Shown here one piece after another: positions 44,548-53,800 of a DNA stretch of 64,000 nucleotides. Each line of letters opens with the position of its first letter. Positions within the stretch are counted from its first letter, which is position 1. The stretch is taken from assembly GCA_947166355.1 (NCBI GenBank), contig CAMVDX010000002.1, forward strand, positions 248,001 to 312,000. Reading direction: 5' to 3'. Source of the stretch: an uncultured Treponema sp. GTDB lineage: Bacteria; Spirochaetota; Spirochaetia; Treponematales; Treponemataceae. The translations under genes were made by a program, and so were the position numbers. Under the pieces are notes generated by a model. That model searched no databases and was not told where the DNA came from. It saw nothing but the letters and a program-made list of their open reading frames with translations.

Positions 44548-45858
44548 ATGTCTCATATTGAATTCTTTAAGCAAGAATCAAAAAATCTTTTAAAAGATTG
44601 GAAAACTCAAACAACAAAAACTGGAAGTGATGGAACTATTTCTTATCACTATGTCTCAAAGTTCTACAACGTAGATGATTTATTTAAATCTCTTAATTGG
44701 AATGACAAGGACCGGCAGCAGATTATGCTTGCACGTGCACAACATGCCATTTCACAAATAGTAGGATTTAAGAACTGGAATAATCTTATTGCTTCAGATG
44801 AAACTGAACTTGAAAAAGCAGAAAAACTTCTTCGTGCATTAAAAGAGAAAACAGAACTTGCAAAACTTATTAAAAAGTCAGACAATAAACAGTTTACACC
44901 ATGCTTTAGAATCCGATGTATGTTTGAAATGACTTTAGCTGAAAAGAAAGCATTCCATAACGAAGTTATCAAAATCATCGACAACATTAAAGAATCTATA
45001 AAAGATAATGAATATTGGATTGATTTTTTTGAATCCTGGATTACCTTTGATGATTCAGGACGTTATATAACTTATTCCGAGCGAAGAGAATATCTTGAAA
45101 AAAAACTCAAAAACAGAAAGGAAAGCTATTCTAAAATTATCATTAAAGCATATAAATATTTTACAAAAATACAATATTGGGGATGTTACAGTCCTGTCGT
45201 AATGACACAAATTTTAGGAGAGCTTGGTATACGAGTCTATACTGCAAATCTAAAAAATAACAAAATAGCCGGATTCTGCAGTAAGCTCTTTAATACAGAT
45301 TATGATGCGGAAGTTCAGGAACCTGTTATTGTAATCAATAAAACTCTTTGTAATACTCCAGAAAGATATTTGAAGGAAATGGCAAATCAGCTTTATTATA
45401 TGATTGCGAAACCCGATGAATTTGATTTTGCTGAAGACATAATAAAATATGAAATGGCTTCTACACAAAATGAGGCAGAACAATTTTATAAAGATCTGGC
45501 AATTTCTCCGGATTACTTAAATTACATAATCCAGAATCATGCAAAATACGAACCAAAAGGTTTAAATAGAGATTGGAAAGATTTCTTTTTGAAAAATTAT
45601 GAAATTGAACCAATTATCCAGGAAATTAAAAGTTCTTTCTTCATTGACTATAGAACAGCTATTAAACTCCTTATGGATTCTGACTGGGAATATAAGTTTA
45701 TGTTTGATAGCATTGAAGAAGTTGAGCAATTCTATTTGGACTGTGTAAAAAAGTATGATGAACAAGGTATGAAGAAAATTAAATACTTGAATGGAGAACC
45801 GGAACCTCTGGACTGGTCTGATACAAATCTTGAGTCTAGCAAACAGTACATAGACTAA
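44548..45858 (+). CDS. Protein with degenerate ImmA/IrrE-like (M78) fold
   Basis: Cytosolic protein of 436 residues beside the restriction genes. The N-terminus (about 1-90) includes ARAQHAISQIVGFKNWNNLI, a pattern found in front of some glyoxalase-superfamily and accessory proteins. The C-terminal half follows the layout of M78 peptidases: PVIVINKTLCNTPERY (about 258-273) corresponds to the segment before the HExxH helix, but that helix reads EMANQLYYMI, so the zinc motif is missing. Further matches are EAEQFYKDLAISPDYL (about 310-325) and IDYRTAIKLLMDS (about 367-379). It may bind a ligand or repressor without cutting. AAGGAG fixes the start. Function is inferred, not known. Confidence 0.5.
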   Translation: MSHIEFFKQESKNLLKDWKTQTTKTGSDGTISYHYVSKFYNVDDLFKSLNWNDKDRQQIMLARAQHAISQIVGFKNWNNLIASDETELEKAEKLLRALKEKTELAKLIKKSDNKQFTPCFRIRCMFEMTLAEKKAFHNEVIKIIDNIKESIKDNEYWIDFFESWITFDDSGRYITYSERREYLEKKLKNRKESYSKIIIKAYKYFTKIQYWGCYSPVVMTQILGELGIRVYTANLKNNKIAGFCSKLFNTDYDAEVQEPVIVINKTLCNTPERYLKEMANQLYYMIAKPDEFDFAEDIIKYEMASTQNEAEQFYKDLAISPDYLNYIIQNHAKYEPKGLNRDWKDFFLKNYEIEPIIQEIKSSFFIDYRTAIKLLMDSDWEYKFMFDSIEEVEQFYLDCVKKYDEQGMKKIKYLNGEPEPLDWSDTNLESSKQYID

Positions 45859-45863
45859 TCTAT

Positions 45864-45895
45864 AAGCCGCAGATTATTTTCTGCGGCTTTTTCTT
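45864..45895 (+). terminator. Terminator after ImmA-like gene
   Basis: AAGCCGCAGA/TCTGCGGCTT stem, six-base loop TTATTT, followed by TTTTTC-TTT. Confidence 0.92.
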
Positions 45896-45954
45896 TCCTA
45901 CCTACTAACAAAAATTAACCCATAGGAAACGCACTCTGTCTTTAGAATTGGATT

Positions 45955-46479
45955 ATGAGAATTCAAGGTAGAGATTGCACACTGACTGTTTCAAGAGACG
46001 GTGAATTAACTCCATTACCATACAGCGAGGAAACTGTAAGATTAACGTCGAAAGGCTACGTGCTGCCTGAATGTATCGGTAAAAGGAACAGGGAGAAAAC
46101 TGTTATCACTCATAAGGAAATTGAAGGCTGCTTTATTACGCGGCTGGATTATTCTGTGATACAGTGCCTGTTCCTTTTGTTTTTTTATTACAACGAAAGC
46201 TTTGACCTTTATGCTGACCGGGACTTTGAAAAAATCATTTACAGAAATGTGAACTTTAGGGCCTTTGAGCTGCGCGGTATAAATGGCGAAGCTTATAAGC
46301 TTAGAGTTGATGCAAAAAGTTCGGAACAATCTTTTACAGAAAAGTGGCCTATGAATGTTCCTGACCTTTCCAGACAGAAGCAGAACACTATCCCCTCTCC
46401 CAGGAGTTTTCAACAGATTATGACAAAACGCAATATATTGAAAAGACTTCTTACTTCCTATATAATAATAAAATTATGA
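45955..46479 (+). CDS. Hypothetical protein at island right border
   Basis: Reading frame of 174 residues without signal or membrane segment; the middle has beta-rich, charged sequence (FDLYADRDFEKIIYRNVNFR). No family recognised. The last 20 or so residues overlap the ndk promoter and the stop overlaps the ndk ATG (ATGA), so the C-terminal end may be fortuitous. No Shine-Dalgarno sequence at the start. It may be a remnant of a mobile element, since it adjoins the island, or not be expressed at all. Confidence 0.4.
   Translation: MRIQGRDCTLTVSRDGELTPLPYSEETVRLTSKGYVLPECIGKRNREKTVITHKEIEGCFITRLDYSVIQCLFLLFFYYNESFDLYADRDFEKIIYRNVNFRAFELRGINGEAYKLRVDAKSSEQSFTEKWPMNVPDLSRQKQNTIPSPRSFQQIMTKRNILKRLLTSYIIIKL
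46438..46466 (+). promoter_or_regulatory. Strong sigma-70 promoter of ndk
   Basis: TTGAAA, 17-base spacer, perfect TATAAT. The -10 ends nine bases before the ndk ATG, so the leader would be about three bases or less. Confidence 0.75.
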
Positions 46480-46919
46480 GTAGATGTTTTACAATGTTAA
46501 AGCCAGGCGTAGTTAATCGTCGCCTGGTAGGCGAAGTTATTGAACGCCTTGAAAAGAAAGGTTTTAAGCTTGTTGGAATGAAGATGATGCATGTAACTCC
46601 TGAACTTGCGGGAAAGCACTATGCAGAACATGATGGTAAGCCGTTTTATAACGACCTTGTAGATTATGTTACTTCTGGTCCTGTTATTGCTATGGTATGG
46701 CAGGCTGATGATTGCGTAACTCTTATGCGAAAGGTTGTAGGTGCTACAAAGCCTACTGAAGCTATTCCTGGTACTATTCGTGGGGACTATTGTATCCACA
46801 CAGACAGAAATATTATCCACGCATCTGACAGTGATGAAAGTGCTGAGCGTGAAATTAATCTCTGGTTTAAGCCGGAAGAACTTTATGACTGGAAGGATTG
46901 TGAGGACGGATGGTTTTAA
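46476..46919 (+). CDS. ndk: Nucleoside-diphosphate kinase
   Basis: NDK of 147 residues that balances nucleoside triphosphate pools by phosphate transfer through a histidine. MLKPGVVNRRLVGEVIERLE matches the family start (usually KPDGV), AIPGTIRGDYCIH and the active-site region RNIIHASDSDESAEREI are intact. Length is normal. It has no Shine-Dalgarno sequence but a strong promoter directly in front. gpsA follows 25 bases later and is likely cotranscribed. Confidence 0.95.
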   Translation: MSRCFTMLKPGVVNRRLVGEVIERLEKKGFKLVGMKMMHVTPELAGKHYAEHDGKPFYNDLVDYVTSGPVIAMVWQADDCVTLMRKVVGATKPTEAIPGTIRGDYCIHTDRNIIHASDSDESAEREINLWFKPEELYDWKDCEDGWF

Positions 46920-46944
46920 TTTCCATCTGTTGAGGGGATAAATC

Positions 46945-47994
46945 ATGTCTGAAAAAACAGTAGGCGTTATTGGTGGAGGTGCCTGGGGAACAGGTCTTGC
47001 TCAGGCTCTTGCACGTGGTGGTCATAAGGTTCAGATCTGGGCTTTAGAAGATGAAGTTGTTAATTCAATCAATAACGAACATGAGAATAAGAAATTTCTT
47101 CCAGGTTATATACTAAGTGAAAAAATTACCTGCTCAAAGGATATTATTGAAGTTGCAACCGGAAAAGAATTTCTGATTATTGCATCTCCATCTCTTTATC
47201 TTGCTTCTACACTTAAAAAGATTATTGATGTTCCGAACATTGCGGACGGTTCTACTGTTATTACAGCCATAACTAAGGGTTTTGTTCCTTCTGATAAGGG
47301 ACCAAAATTGATTCTTGAAACTATGGAATCAATTTTGCCGGAAGTTTATAAAGATTGCACTGTTTATGTTGCGGGGCCTAGTCACGCAGAGGAAGTTGCA
47401 ATGGGTAAGCTTACAGGGCTTGTTGCGGCTTCTTTAAATCCTAAAAATTCAATTAAGGTTCGCGAGCTTTTACGAGTGCCGGGTCTTATGGTTTTCTCCA
47501 GCTTTGATGTTGTCGGTGTTCAGATTTGTGCGGCTGCAAAAAATGTTATTGCCTGTGTTTACGGAGCCCTGGATGCTATTGCTGAAAATTCAACTGTATT
47601 TGGTGATAATGCGGAAAGCCTTCTGCTTGCTGCCGGCCTTAATGAAATCCAGACAATTGGCTTTGCTATGGGGGCAACTCATGCAGAAACCTTTACTTCA
47701 ATTTCCGGAGTAGGAGACCTGGACGTTACCTGTAAATCAAAATATGGCCGTAACCGCCGTTTTGGTCAGGATTTAATAAAAACTGATATGCTTTCAAAAT
47801 TCAAGGATATTGATGATTTGATAGCCAACGTTGGAAAAATCGGCTACCTGCCGGAAGGAGCAATTGCCTGCAAATATGTTCACGAAATTGCAGAAAAAAA
47901 AGATTTGAAGCTTCCTCTCTGCGACGGCCTTTACAAAATTTTAAATAAAGAAACTACTATAGAAAATACTTTGTATCAGTTGATGCACTTGTAA
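46945..47994 (+). CDS. gpsA: NAD(P)-dependent glycerol-3-phosphate dehydrogenase
   Basis: GpsA of 349 residues, making sn-glycerol-3-phosphate for phospholipid synthesis from dihydroxyacetone phosphate. N-terminal Rossmann motif GVIGGGAWGTGLAQALA, VYVAGPSHAEEVA, the catalytic lysine region ICAAAKNVIACVYGALDAI and SISGVGDLDVTCKSKYGRNR are present. GAGGGG precedes the ATG. A large hairpin element starts directly after the stop codon and separates it from ffh. Confidence 0.95.
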   Translation: MSEKTVGVIGGGAWGTGLAQALARGGHKVQIWALEDEVVNSINNEHENKKFLPGYILSEKITCSKDIIEVATGKEFLIIASPSLYLASTLKKIIDVPNIADGSTVITAITKGFVPSDKGPKLILETMESILPEVYKDCTVYVAGPSHAEEVAMGKLTGLVAASLNPKNSIKVRELLRVPGLMVFSSFDVVGVQICAAAKNVIACVYGALDAIAENSTVFGDNAESLLLAAGLNEIQTIGFAMGATHAETFTSISGVGDLDVTCKSKYGRNRRFGQDLIKTDMLSKFKDIDDLIANVGKIGYLPEGAIACKYVHEIAEKKDLKLPLCDGLYKILNKETTIENTLYQLMHL

Positions 47995-47998
47995 TTTA

Positions 47999-48133
47999 CA
48001 GGTCAATAAAAAAGACTTCCGTTGCGCATAGCGCCAAAAACCGATAAGGGTAGCCCCGCTTGTAGCGCAGGCTCGCCCAAACCTTATAATGTTTTTGGTG
48101 CTCTGCTCCACTCGCGTCTTTTTTCTTGACCTG
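47999..48133. repeat. Three-tier hairpin element (copy 4) after gpsA
   Basis: Outer arms CAGGTCAATAAAAAAGAC and GTCTTTTTTCTTGACCTG pair over 18 bases with one mismatch. A second stem, AGCGCCAAAAACC-GATAAGG with CCTTATAATGTTTTTGGTGCT, follows. The internal-loop halves TTCCGTTGCGCAT and CTGCTCCACTCGC are the reverse complements of those in the ftsH copy, so this copy is inverted. It begins about five bases after the gpsA stop. Confidence 0.82.
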
Positions 48134-48155
48134 CACATTCCTACGGAGAACTAAC

Positions 48156-49616
48156 ATGTTAGAAAAAATCACAGGAACTTTTAGTGGAATCGTAAAGAAA
48201 CTCAGTGGTAAATCTACTATTACCGAAAAGAACATAGAAGACGCTGTTGAAGAAATCAAAATGGCTCTTCTCGAGGCCGACGTAAACCTTCGTGTTGTAC
48301 GACGCTTTGTTAATTCTACTATAGAAGAAGCCAAGGGTGAAAAGGTTCTTAAATCTGTAGACCCGGGCCAGCAGTTTACAAAAATCATCTACGACAAGAT
48401 GGTTTCAATGCTGGGAGATACCAAGGTTGATTTACACCTCAAGGGACCAGATACTCAGTCTGTAATTTTGATGCTGGGTCTACAGGGTGCCGGTAAAACA
48501 ACTGCTGCCCACAAGCTTGCTGCTCGTCTTAAGAAAGAGGGGAGAAAGCCGTTGCTTGCTGCCTGTGACCTTGTTCGTCCTGCTGCTGTTGAACAGCTTA
48601 GCCAGCTGGGTGAGAAAATCGGTGTTCCAGTTTTCAAAGAAGATTCAAAAGATGCCGTTCGCAATGCAGAAGAGTCTATCGCTTTTGCCCGCAAGAACGG
48701 CTACGATACAATCATCATAGATACTGCTGGTCGTCTTCAGATTGATGAAGATATGATGGCAGAGCTTGTAAAAATCAAAAAGGCAACTGGGCCAGTAGAA
48801 GTTCTCCTTGTTGCCGACGCCATGACCGGTCAGAATGCAGTTGATATTGCAAAGACCTTTGACGAGCAGCTCGGTCTTACCGGTGTTATCCTTACAAAGT
48901 TCGACTCAGATGCCCGCGGTGGTGCGGCTCTTTCTCTTAAGACAATTACTGGTAAGCCAATCCTCTTTATTGGTACCGGTGAAAAAACAGAAGATTTTGA
49001 AGTATTCCATCCGGAGCGAATTGCTTCCCGTATTCTTGGTATGGGTGATGTTGTTTCCCTGGTTGAAAAAGCTCAGGAGACAATGGATGCAGAAGCGGCT
49101 CTTAAAATGCAGAAAAAGCTTCAGCGCAACGAGTTTACCCTTCAGGATTATCTTGAGCAGTTCCAGCAGGTTAAGAAGATGGGCAACATGCAGTCTATCA
49201 TTGACATGATTCCTGGAATGAGCGGAATGGATGCATCTCAGATGGATTTTTCTGCTATGAAAAAGAACGAAGCAATCATCCAGAGTATGACTTATAAAGA
49301 GCGCCTTAATCATCTGATTATTGGCCCTAGCCGCCGTAAGCGAATTGCAAAGGGCAGTGGTACTTCGGTTGCAGATGTAAATAAACTTATCAAGCAGTTT
49401 GAAAAAACTAAGCTTATGATGAAGAAGGTTAGCCGTAACCGCGGAATGCAGGGCCGTATGATGAATCAGCTTGGACTTGATCCTTCTGCAATGGCCGGAA
49501 TGGGTGGCCTCGGTGGTGCTCCTGGAGCCGGCGGCCTTCCAGGCGGCTTAGATCCAAGTGCCCTTAAAGGCATGGACATGAAAAAACTGATGGAAATGGC
49601 TAAGAAGTTCCGGTAA
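48156..49616 (+). CDS. ffh: Signal recognition particle protein Ffh
   Basis: SRP54 homologue of 486 residues that targets membrane proteins co-translationally. N domain starts MLEKITGTFSGIVKKLSGKS; the G domain has GLQGAGKTTAAHKLAARLKK, DTAGRLQIDEDMM and TKFDSDARGGAAL; the M domain is Met-rich with SKRKRIAKGSGTS-like sequence (RRKRIAKGSGTSVADVNKLI) that binds SRP RNA. A Gly/Met-rich tail ends the protein. Start set at the ATG with GGAG seven bases upstream; the frame is open ten codons further. No SRP RNA gene was found next to it. Confidence 0.96.
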   Translation: MLEKITGTFSGIVKKLSGKSTITEKNIEDAVEEIKMALLEADVNLRVVRRFVNSTIEEAKGEKVLKSVDPGQQFTKIIYDKMVSMLGDTKVDLHLKGPDTQSVILMLGLQGAGKTTAAHKLAARLKKEGRKPLLAACDLVRPAAVEQLSQLGEKIGVPVFKEDSKDAVRNAEESIAFARKNGYDTIIIDTAGRLQIDEDMMAELVKIKKATGPVEVLLVADAMTGQNAVDIAKTFDEQLGLTGVILTKFDSDARGGAALSLKTITGKPILFIGTGEKTEDFEVFHPERIASRILGMGDVVSLVEKAQETMDAEAALKMQKKLQRNEFTLQDYLEQFQQVKKMGNMQSIIDMIPGMSGMDASQMDFSAMKKNEAIIQSMTYKERLNHLIIGPSRRKRIAKGSGTSVADVNKLIKQFEKTKLMMKKVSRNRGMQGRMMNQLGLDPSAMAGMGGLGGAPGAGGLPGGLDPSALKGMDMKKLMEMAKKFR

Positions 49617-49688
49617 TGGATTGCCACGTCGCCCTTATGGGCTCCTCGCAATGACCGTCATTGCGAGCGCAAAGCGCGAAGCAATCCA
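49616..49688. repeat. Palindromic repeat, CATTGCGAG...GCAATCC type
   Basis: GGATTGCCACGTCGCCCTTATGGGCTCCTCGCAATGAC followed by its inverted partner GTCATTGCGAGCGCAAAGCGCGAAGCAATCC. The pair sits between convergent ffh and the secreted-protein gene. Confidence 0.85.
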
Positions 49689-50411
49689 CTACTGTACTGT
49701 TAATACACTGGCACTGCGGCCGTCGTTTGTGTAGATTTTCTGCGGATTTGTGTTGTCGAGAACAGGTGTAAGTCCAATATAATAATTGTAATAGTATTTT
49801 CCGGCCGGAAGGGGGAGTTCGAGTTCGTAAAGGCCCGGCGAGGTTTCTGTCATTTCGTAAATCCATGGATCCCAGTTTGTGAAGGTGCCCGCGAGGTTTA
49901 CTTTCTGGCCTGTTTCCCCTTTGTAGATGAAGTGTGCATAGTCGTTCTTTGGCGACTCTGTATAAACGTTTATGCTTCCAAGATTATCCAGCTTTGAAAA
50001 ATAGAGGTTTACATTCTGGTCGTATTCTTTGTTTGGATTTAACGGGTCTATTGTCCACAGTCCGTCAAAGACAAGTCGGTAACGGAGTTCTGTAAACTTA
50101 TGTTCGCGTTTGTAAACGTAGAACATGTGTTTTCGGCTGATTTTTTCTTCATCATCCTTTTGGGTGAGAATCTGAAATGGATGAATTACCTTGTATTCTT
50201 CGAAATCAAAAGCAATGCCTACAAAGCGATGCTTTGTGTCTGCGGTGAAAATAATATAGTCGTCGGTGACAATGGGAGCGCCCGGCTTGTCAATTCCATG
50301 CAAAAGTGTATCAAGCTCAAAATTCTGATAATTAGTCTGTTCCGCAGCAAATAATGGGAGCGTGCAAAAACACCCCACAACCAGTGCCGCGAGTAAAATA
50401 AGCTTTTTCAT
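49689..50411 (-). CDS. Secreted protein with glycogen-binding-like (CBM48/AMPK) domain
   Basis: Exported protein of 240 residues with signal peptide MKKLILLAALVVGCFCTLPLFA. After a beta-rich N-terminal half, the last 85 residues form an E-set domain of the CBM48/AMPK-beta kind: VNLAGTFTNWDPWIYEM, SPGLYELELPLPAGKYYYNY, DNTNPQKIYTNDGRSASVLT. Such domains bind alpha-glucans, but in spirochaetal envelope proteins the ligand is not known. No Shine-Dalgarno sequence; GATAAT ends six bases before the ATG. Confidence 0.75.
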   Translation of the reverse strand: MKKLILLAALVVGCFCTLPLFAAEQTNYQNFELDTLLHGIDKPGAPIVTDDYIIFTADTKHRFVGIAFDFEEYKVIHPFQILTQKDDEEKISRKHMFYVYKREHKFTELRYRLVFDGLWTIDPLNPNKEYDQNVNLYFSKLDNLGSINVYTESPKNDYAHFIYKGETGQKVNLAGTFTNWDPWIYEMTETSPGLYELELPLPAGKYYYNYYIGLTPVLDNTNPQKIYTNDGRSASVLTVQ

Positions 50412-50537
50412 AGTTTGATTATCGGCTGGAGAAAATCAAAGTTTAGTTCTTAATTTGCTGTGCTGCCACTGCAGCTACGTCCATCAAATTAAGAAAAATT
50501 GTGTTTTTAGAAAAATAGAATATGAAAACGTAGATTT

Positions 50538-50679
50538 TATAATTTAATATGCGTGAACGGAGAAAATACCCAATCTGCATCGCCAGGGGCGAGCGGAAGC
50601 GTAGCTGAAGCGAGTCTATGTTCCACTACCTGGCGCCCGCAGATTGGGTGTTTTCGCAGTGGAAGCATATTAAATTATA
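50538..50679. repeat. Three-tier hairpin element (copy 2)
   Basis: Outer arms TATAATTTAATATGC and GCATATTAAATTATA pair perfectly over 15 bases but differ from the arms of the ftsH copy. The inner parts match that copy: ATACCCAATCTGC/GCAGATTGGGTGT, ATCGCCAGG/CCTGGCG, and GTCTATGTTCCACT in the core. The core is 12 bases longer here. It is the main content of the 421-base gap between divergent genes; the remaining DNA is AT-rich. Confidence 0.88.
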
Positions 50680-50793
50680 CGATGACTGTTTATACCGCAA
50701 CGGTAGTCCATTAAATCATATGATTTCCTATATTAATATATTTTTCTTAAGTCAAATACAAAATCATCCGTTCTTATAGATAGTATATTATAC

Positions 50794-50823
50794 TTGTAAT
50801 TTACAAGGGTTGTGGGGTAAAAT
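50794..50823 (+). promoter_or_regulatory. Possible promoter abutting the collar-like gene
   Basis: TTGTAA, 18-base spacer, TAAAAT ending nine bases before the ATG at 50833. Weaker than the other examples; no Shine-Dalgarno sequence is present. Confidence 0.4.
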
Positions 50824-50832
50824 TAAAGTAGT

Positions 50833-53800
50833 ATGCCAGGATTAAGTCAGCTTAAAAAATTTAACAGCGATCTTCTTGCGCTCGGTGATGAAACAAATCT
50901 TCGTGCCGCTCGCGGTGAAAAGCCTGTAAAAATTGAAATTCCAAAAGATATTGAAGATAAAAACGACTCAGAAGACTTTGTTCTTGGTATGCCTGAGATT
51001 GAGGCTGAAGCAGATGTTTCTACTGCAGATGAAGACCTCTCTGATTTAACTGCCCTTGTAAATCCTTCTGCTTCTACGGCCAAAGCCGGCGAAGAAGAAC
51101 CTGCCCCTAGCTTTGAAGCTCCGGATATGTCGGCTCTTTTGAATCCTGTTGCACCTCCTGCATCTGAAGATGATGCCGGAATGCCTGATCTTTCAATGTT
51201 TGATGAACCGGAAGAAGAACCTGAAGAGATTATCGAAGAAGAGCCGGAAGAAGTTTCCATTGCAGATATGGGGCTCGATGCACTGCTTGCCGGTGGTGGT
51301 TTTGATGAGCCGGAACCAGAAGAAGAAAGTGAGGATTTTTCTAATGGAGAATCTGATGCAGCTGATTCTGGAAATGTTGATTTAGATAATTTTGAAGAAA
51401 TCCCTTCGCTTGATGATTTGGATTCTGTGCCTGCCGCAGAGACTATAGATGAGCCAGAGCCTGTCTCAGAAGAAAGTGCAGAGGATATGCTGCCGCTCGA
51501 TGGAATGGGCGACGATTTTGATATGTCGGTTCTGACAGGAGGGGCAGATACAGAACCTGAGGCTGAACCTCTGAACAATGCAGAGTCTGTAGATGAGGTA
51601 GAGCCTTTTGAAGATGCAGAACCTCTGGACGCTGTTGAGCCTCTGGATGAAATTCCTTCTCTTGATGATGCAGCTTCCTTAGATGAGTCACAACCCGATG
51701 ATCTTCAACCGCTTGACGCAGCTTCTGACCTTGATATTCCGTCTTTGGATGATGTTCCTTCTCTTGATGACATTCCTGCAATGGAAGGTGCTGCAGATGA
51801 ATCGGTTCCGCTTGATGATGCTTCTCCTTTTGACGAACCGGCTCCACTCGAGGATACAGCTGCTTCCGGTGATTTAGGTGACTTTGGTGATTTTGATATT
51901 CCGGATGCTGGTGAAGCTTTTGATGAACCAGCTCCTTTAGATGAGGCGGCTCCTCTTGAAGAGCCAGGAGTAGCAGCTGATGCAGCTTCATTAGATGAAG
52001 TCGGTGGTCTTGAAGATTTAGGTTCTTTTGATTTAGACTCACTTGATGCTGCTGCAACTCCAGAGGAAAATTCTCCTGTTGAAGATACATCTTTTGATGC
52101 CCCTGCTGAGCTTGATGATTTTGATTCGCTTCCTCCAGAAAATTTTGATGAAGATTCGACAGAAGCTTCACAGGATGCTTCTGAAATATCAGGTGCAGAG
52201 TCTGGCCTGGATGATGCCGGTGCTGAAGATTCTGGTATTCCTGATGGGCTGTTTGATGCAGGTGATTTTGACCTCGGAGGCGGTGATACAGGTACGGCAG
52301 ATACTGCTGACGCTCCTGTAGAAAGTGGTGACTTTGATTTTGATAATACTGAGCCAGTTGCTGCTGATTTTTCTGCAGAAGAAGATATTCCTGATTTCGG
52401 CGACTTTGGAGATACTTCCGGTCTTGATGATATGGGAGACAGCGGAGCTGCCGGCGGAGAAGAAGGTTCTGATGAAAATGCTCCTCTTGAAGTATTTGAT
52501 ACTTCTGAAATGGAGGGCATGGACTTTGGCATTCAGGATACAGACGCTCAGCTAAGTGGTGGCGGTGAAGGCGATTTTGAATTCGGTTCACATGACGATT
52601 TTGCTATGGAAGGCGAATTTGAGATTCCAGGCTTTTCTGATGTAACCACTGCTAAAGAAGAAAAATCACAGAAGACTCCACTTGCCTCAGGCAAAGATAA
52701 GGGCAAAAAAGGTAAGGGTAAGGCTAAGAAAGGCGATCTGGATGAACCAGATTTTTCTATGGCAGAAGAAGCAGAAGACTTGCCGCCTAATACTCTTTCT
52801 GACGAACAGTATAAAACCTTCCTTGCTAATCTTGCAGAATATCCGTTGAATGTTCGTCTTGCTTTTGAAGACTTTATTGTTCAGGATGAGTTTACAGACG
52901 ATGCTGAATTCGAAATCATAGAAAAAATCCTCAATAAGGCTCCTGCTCGCCAGGTTGCCGGAATGCTCGAAAAGATGCTCGACACATCTATTCCGATTCC
53001 GCGTGACTTTGAGCACCGAACTGCGGCAGAGTACGAGGCTTACAAAAAGTCTCTTTCATATCAGCTGCGTAACAAGATTATTCCGGGAGTTCTGCTTGGA
53101 CTTCTGCTTACAATTGTGGGCTGGGGATTGTTCAAGTTCTCTGTAAACTGTATTTACAGACCGCTTAAAGCTAATTCCCTCTATAAACAGGGCTATGCTT
53201 TGCTTGAAGCAGACGAGTATCCACAGGCAGAGATGAAGTTTGATGAAGCTGCTTCTAAACGAATCAATAAGAAATGGTTCTTTAAATATGCTCGCGGCTA
53301 CCGTGAACATAAGCAGTATCAGCGTGCAGGAAAAATGTATCAGAATATTCTGCGCTACTACAGACATAATAAGGATGCCGGTCTTGAATATGCTGATATG
53401 GAGCTTAACGACCTTGCAAATTATGAGCGCGCAGAAGAAATTGTTCGTCGCGAAGTTCTTGATTATCATATAAACGATGCTGATGGAATTTTAAAGCTTG
53501 GAGATGTATTCCTTGAATGGGGAACTGAAAAGGATCCGTCAAAGCTTGAGCTTGCACGCGAGCAGTATGCAACTTTGATTCAGCTTTATAAGCCTACAGA
53601 CCTTTATTTGTCTCGAATGATGCGTTACTTTATCCGCACAGACAATTTGCGCGAGGTTATTCAGATGCAGAAAACATTTGAACCTCGGGAAAAGTCTCTT
53701 GGCTCTGAAGACTGGGCAGAACTCAGCGGCTATCTTCTGGACAAATATTACGGTGCACTTGCTCCATCAGAAGAATATCTTCGCTATGAAATTGAAGGTT

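Noticed and set aside
45955..46479. Prophage tail protein
   Set aside because: The beta-rich composition suggested it, but no phage neighbour genes or motif support it.
47995..48155. SRP RNA gene between gpsA and ffh
   Set aside because: The structured DNA there belongs to the hairpin family found elsewhere and lacks the conserved SRP RNA tetraloop and GGAAG-type motif.
50847..52591. Long antisense frames opposite the collar-like gene
   Set aside because: They arise from the Asp/Glu/Ala-rich codon pattern of the sense strand and have Ser/Pro or Gln/His low-complexity products.
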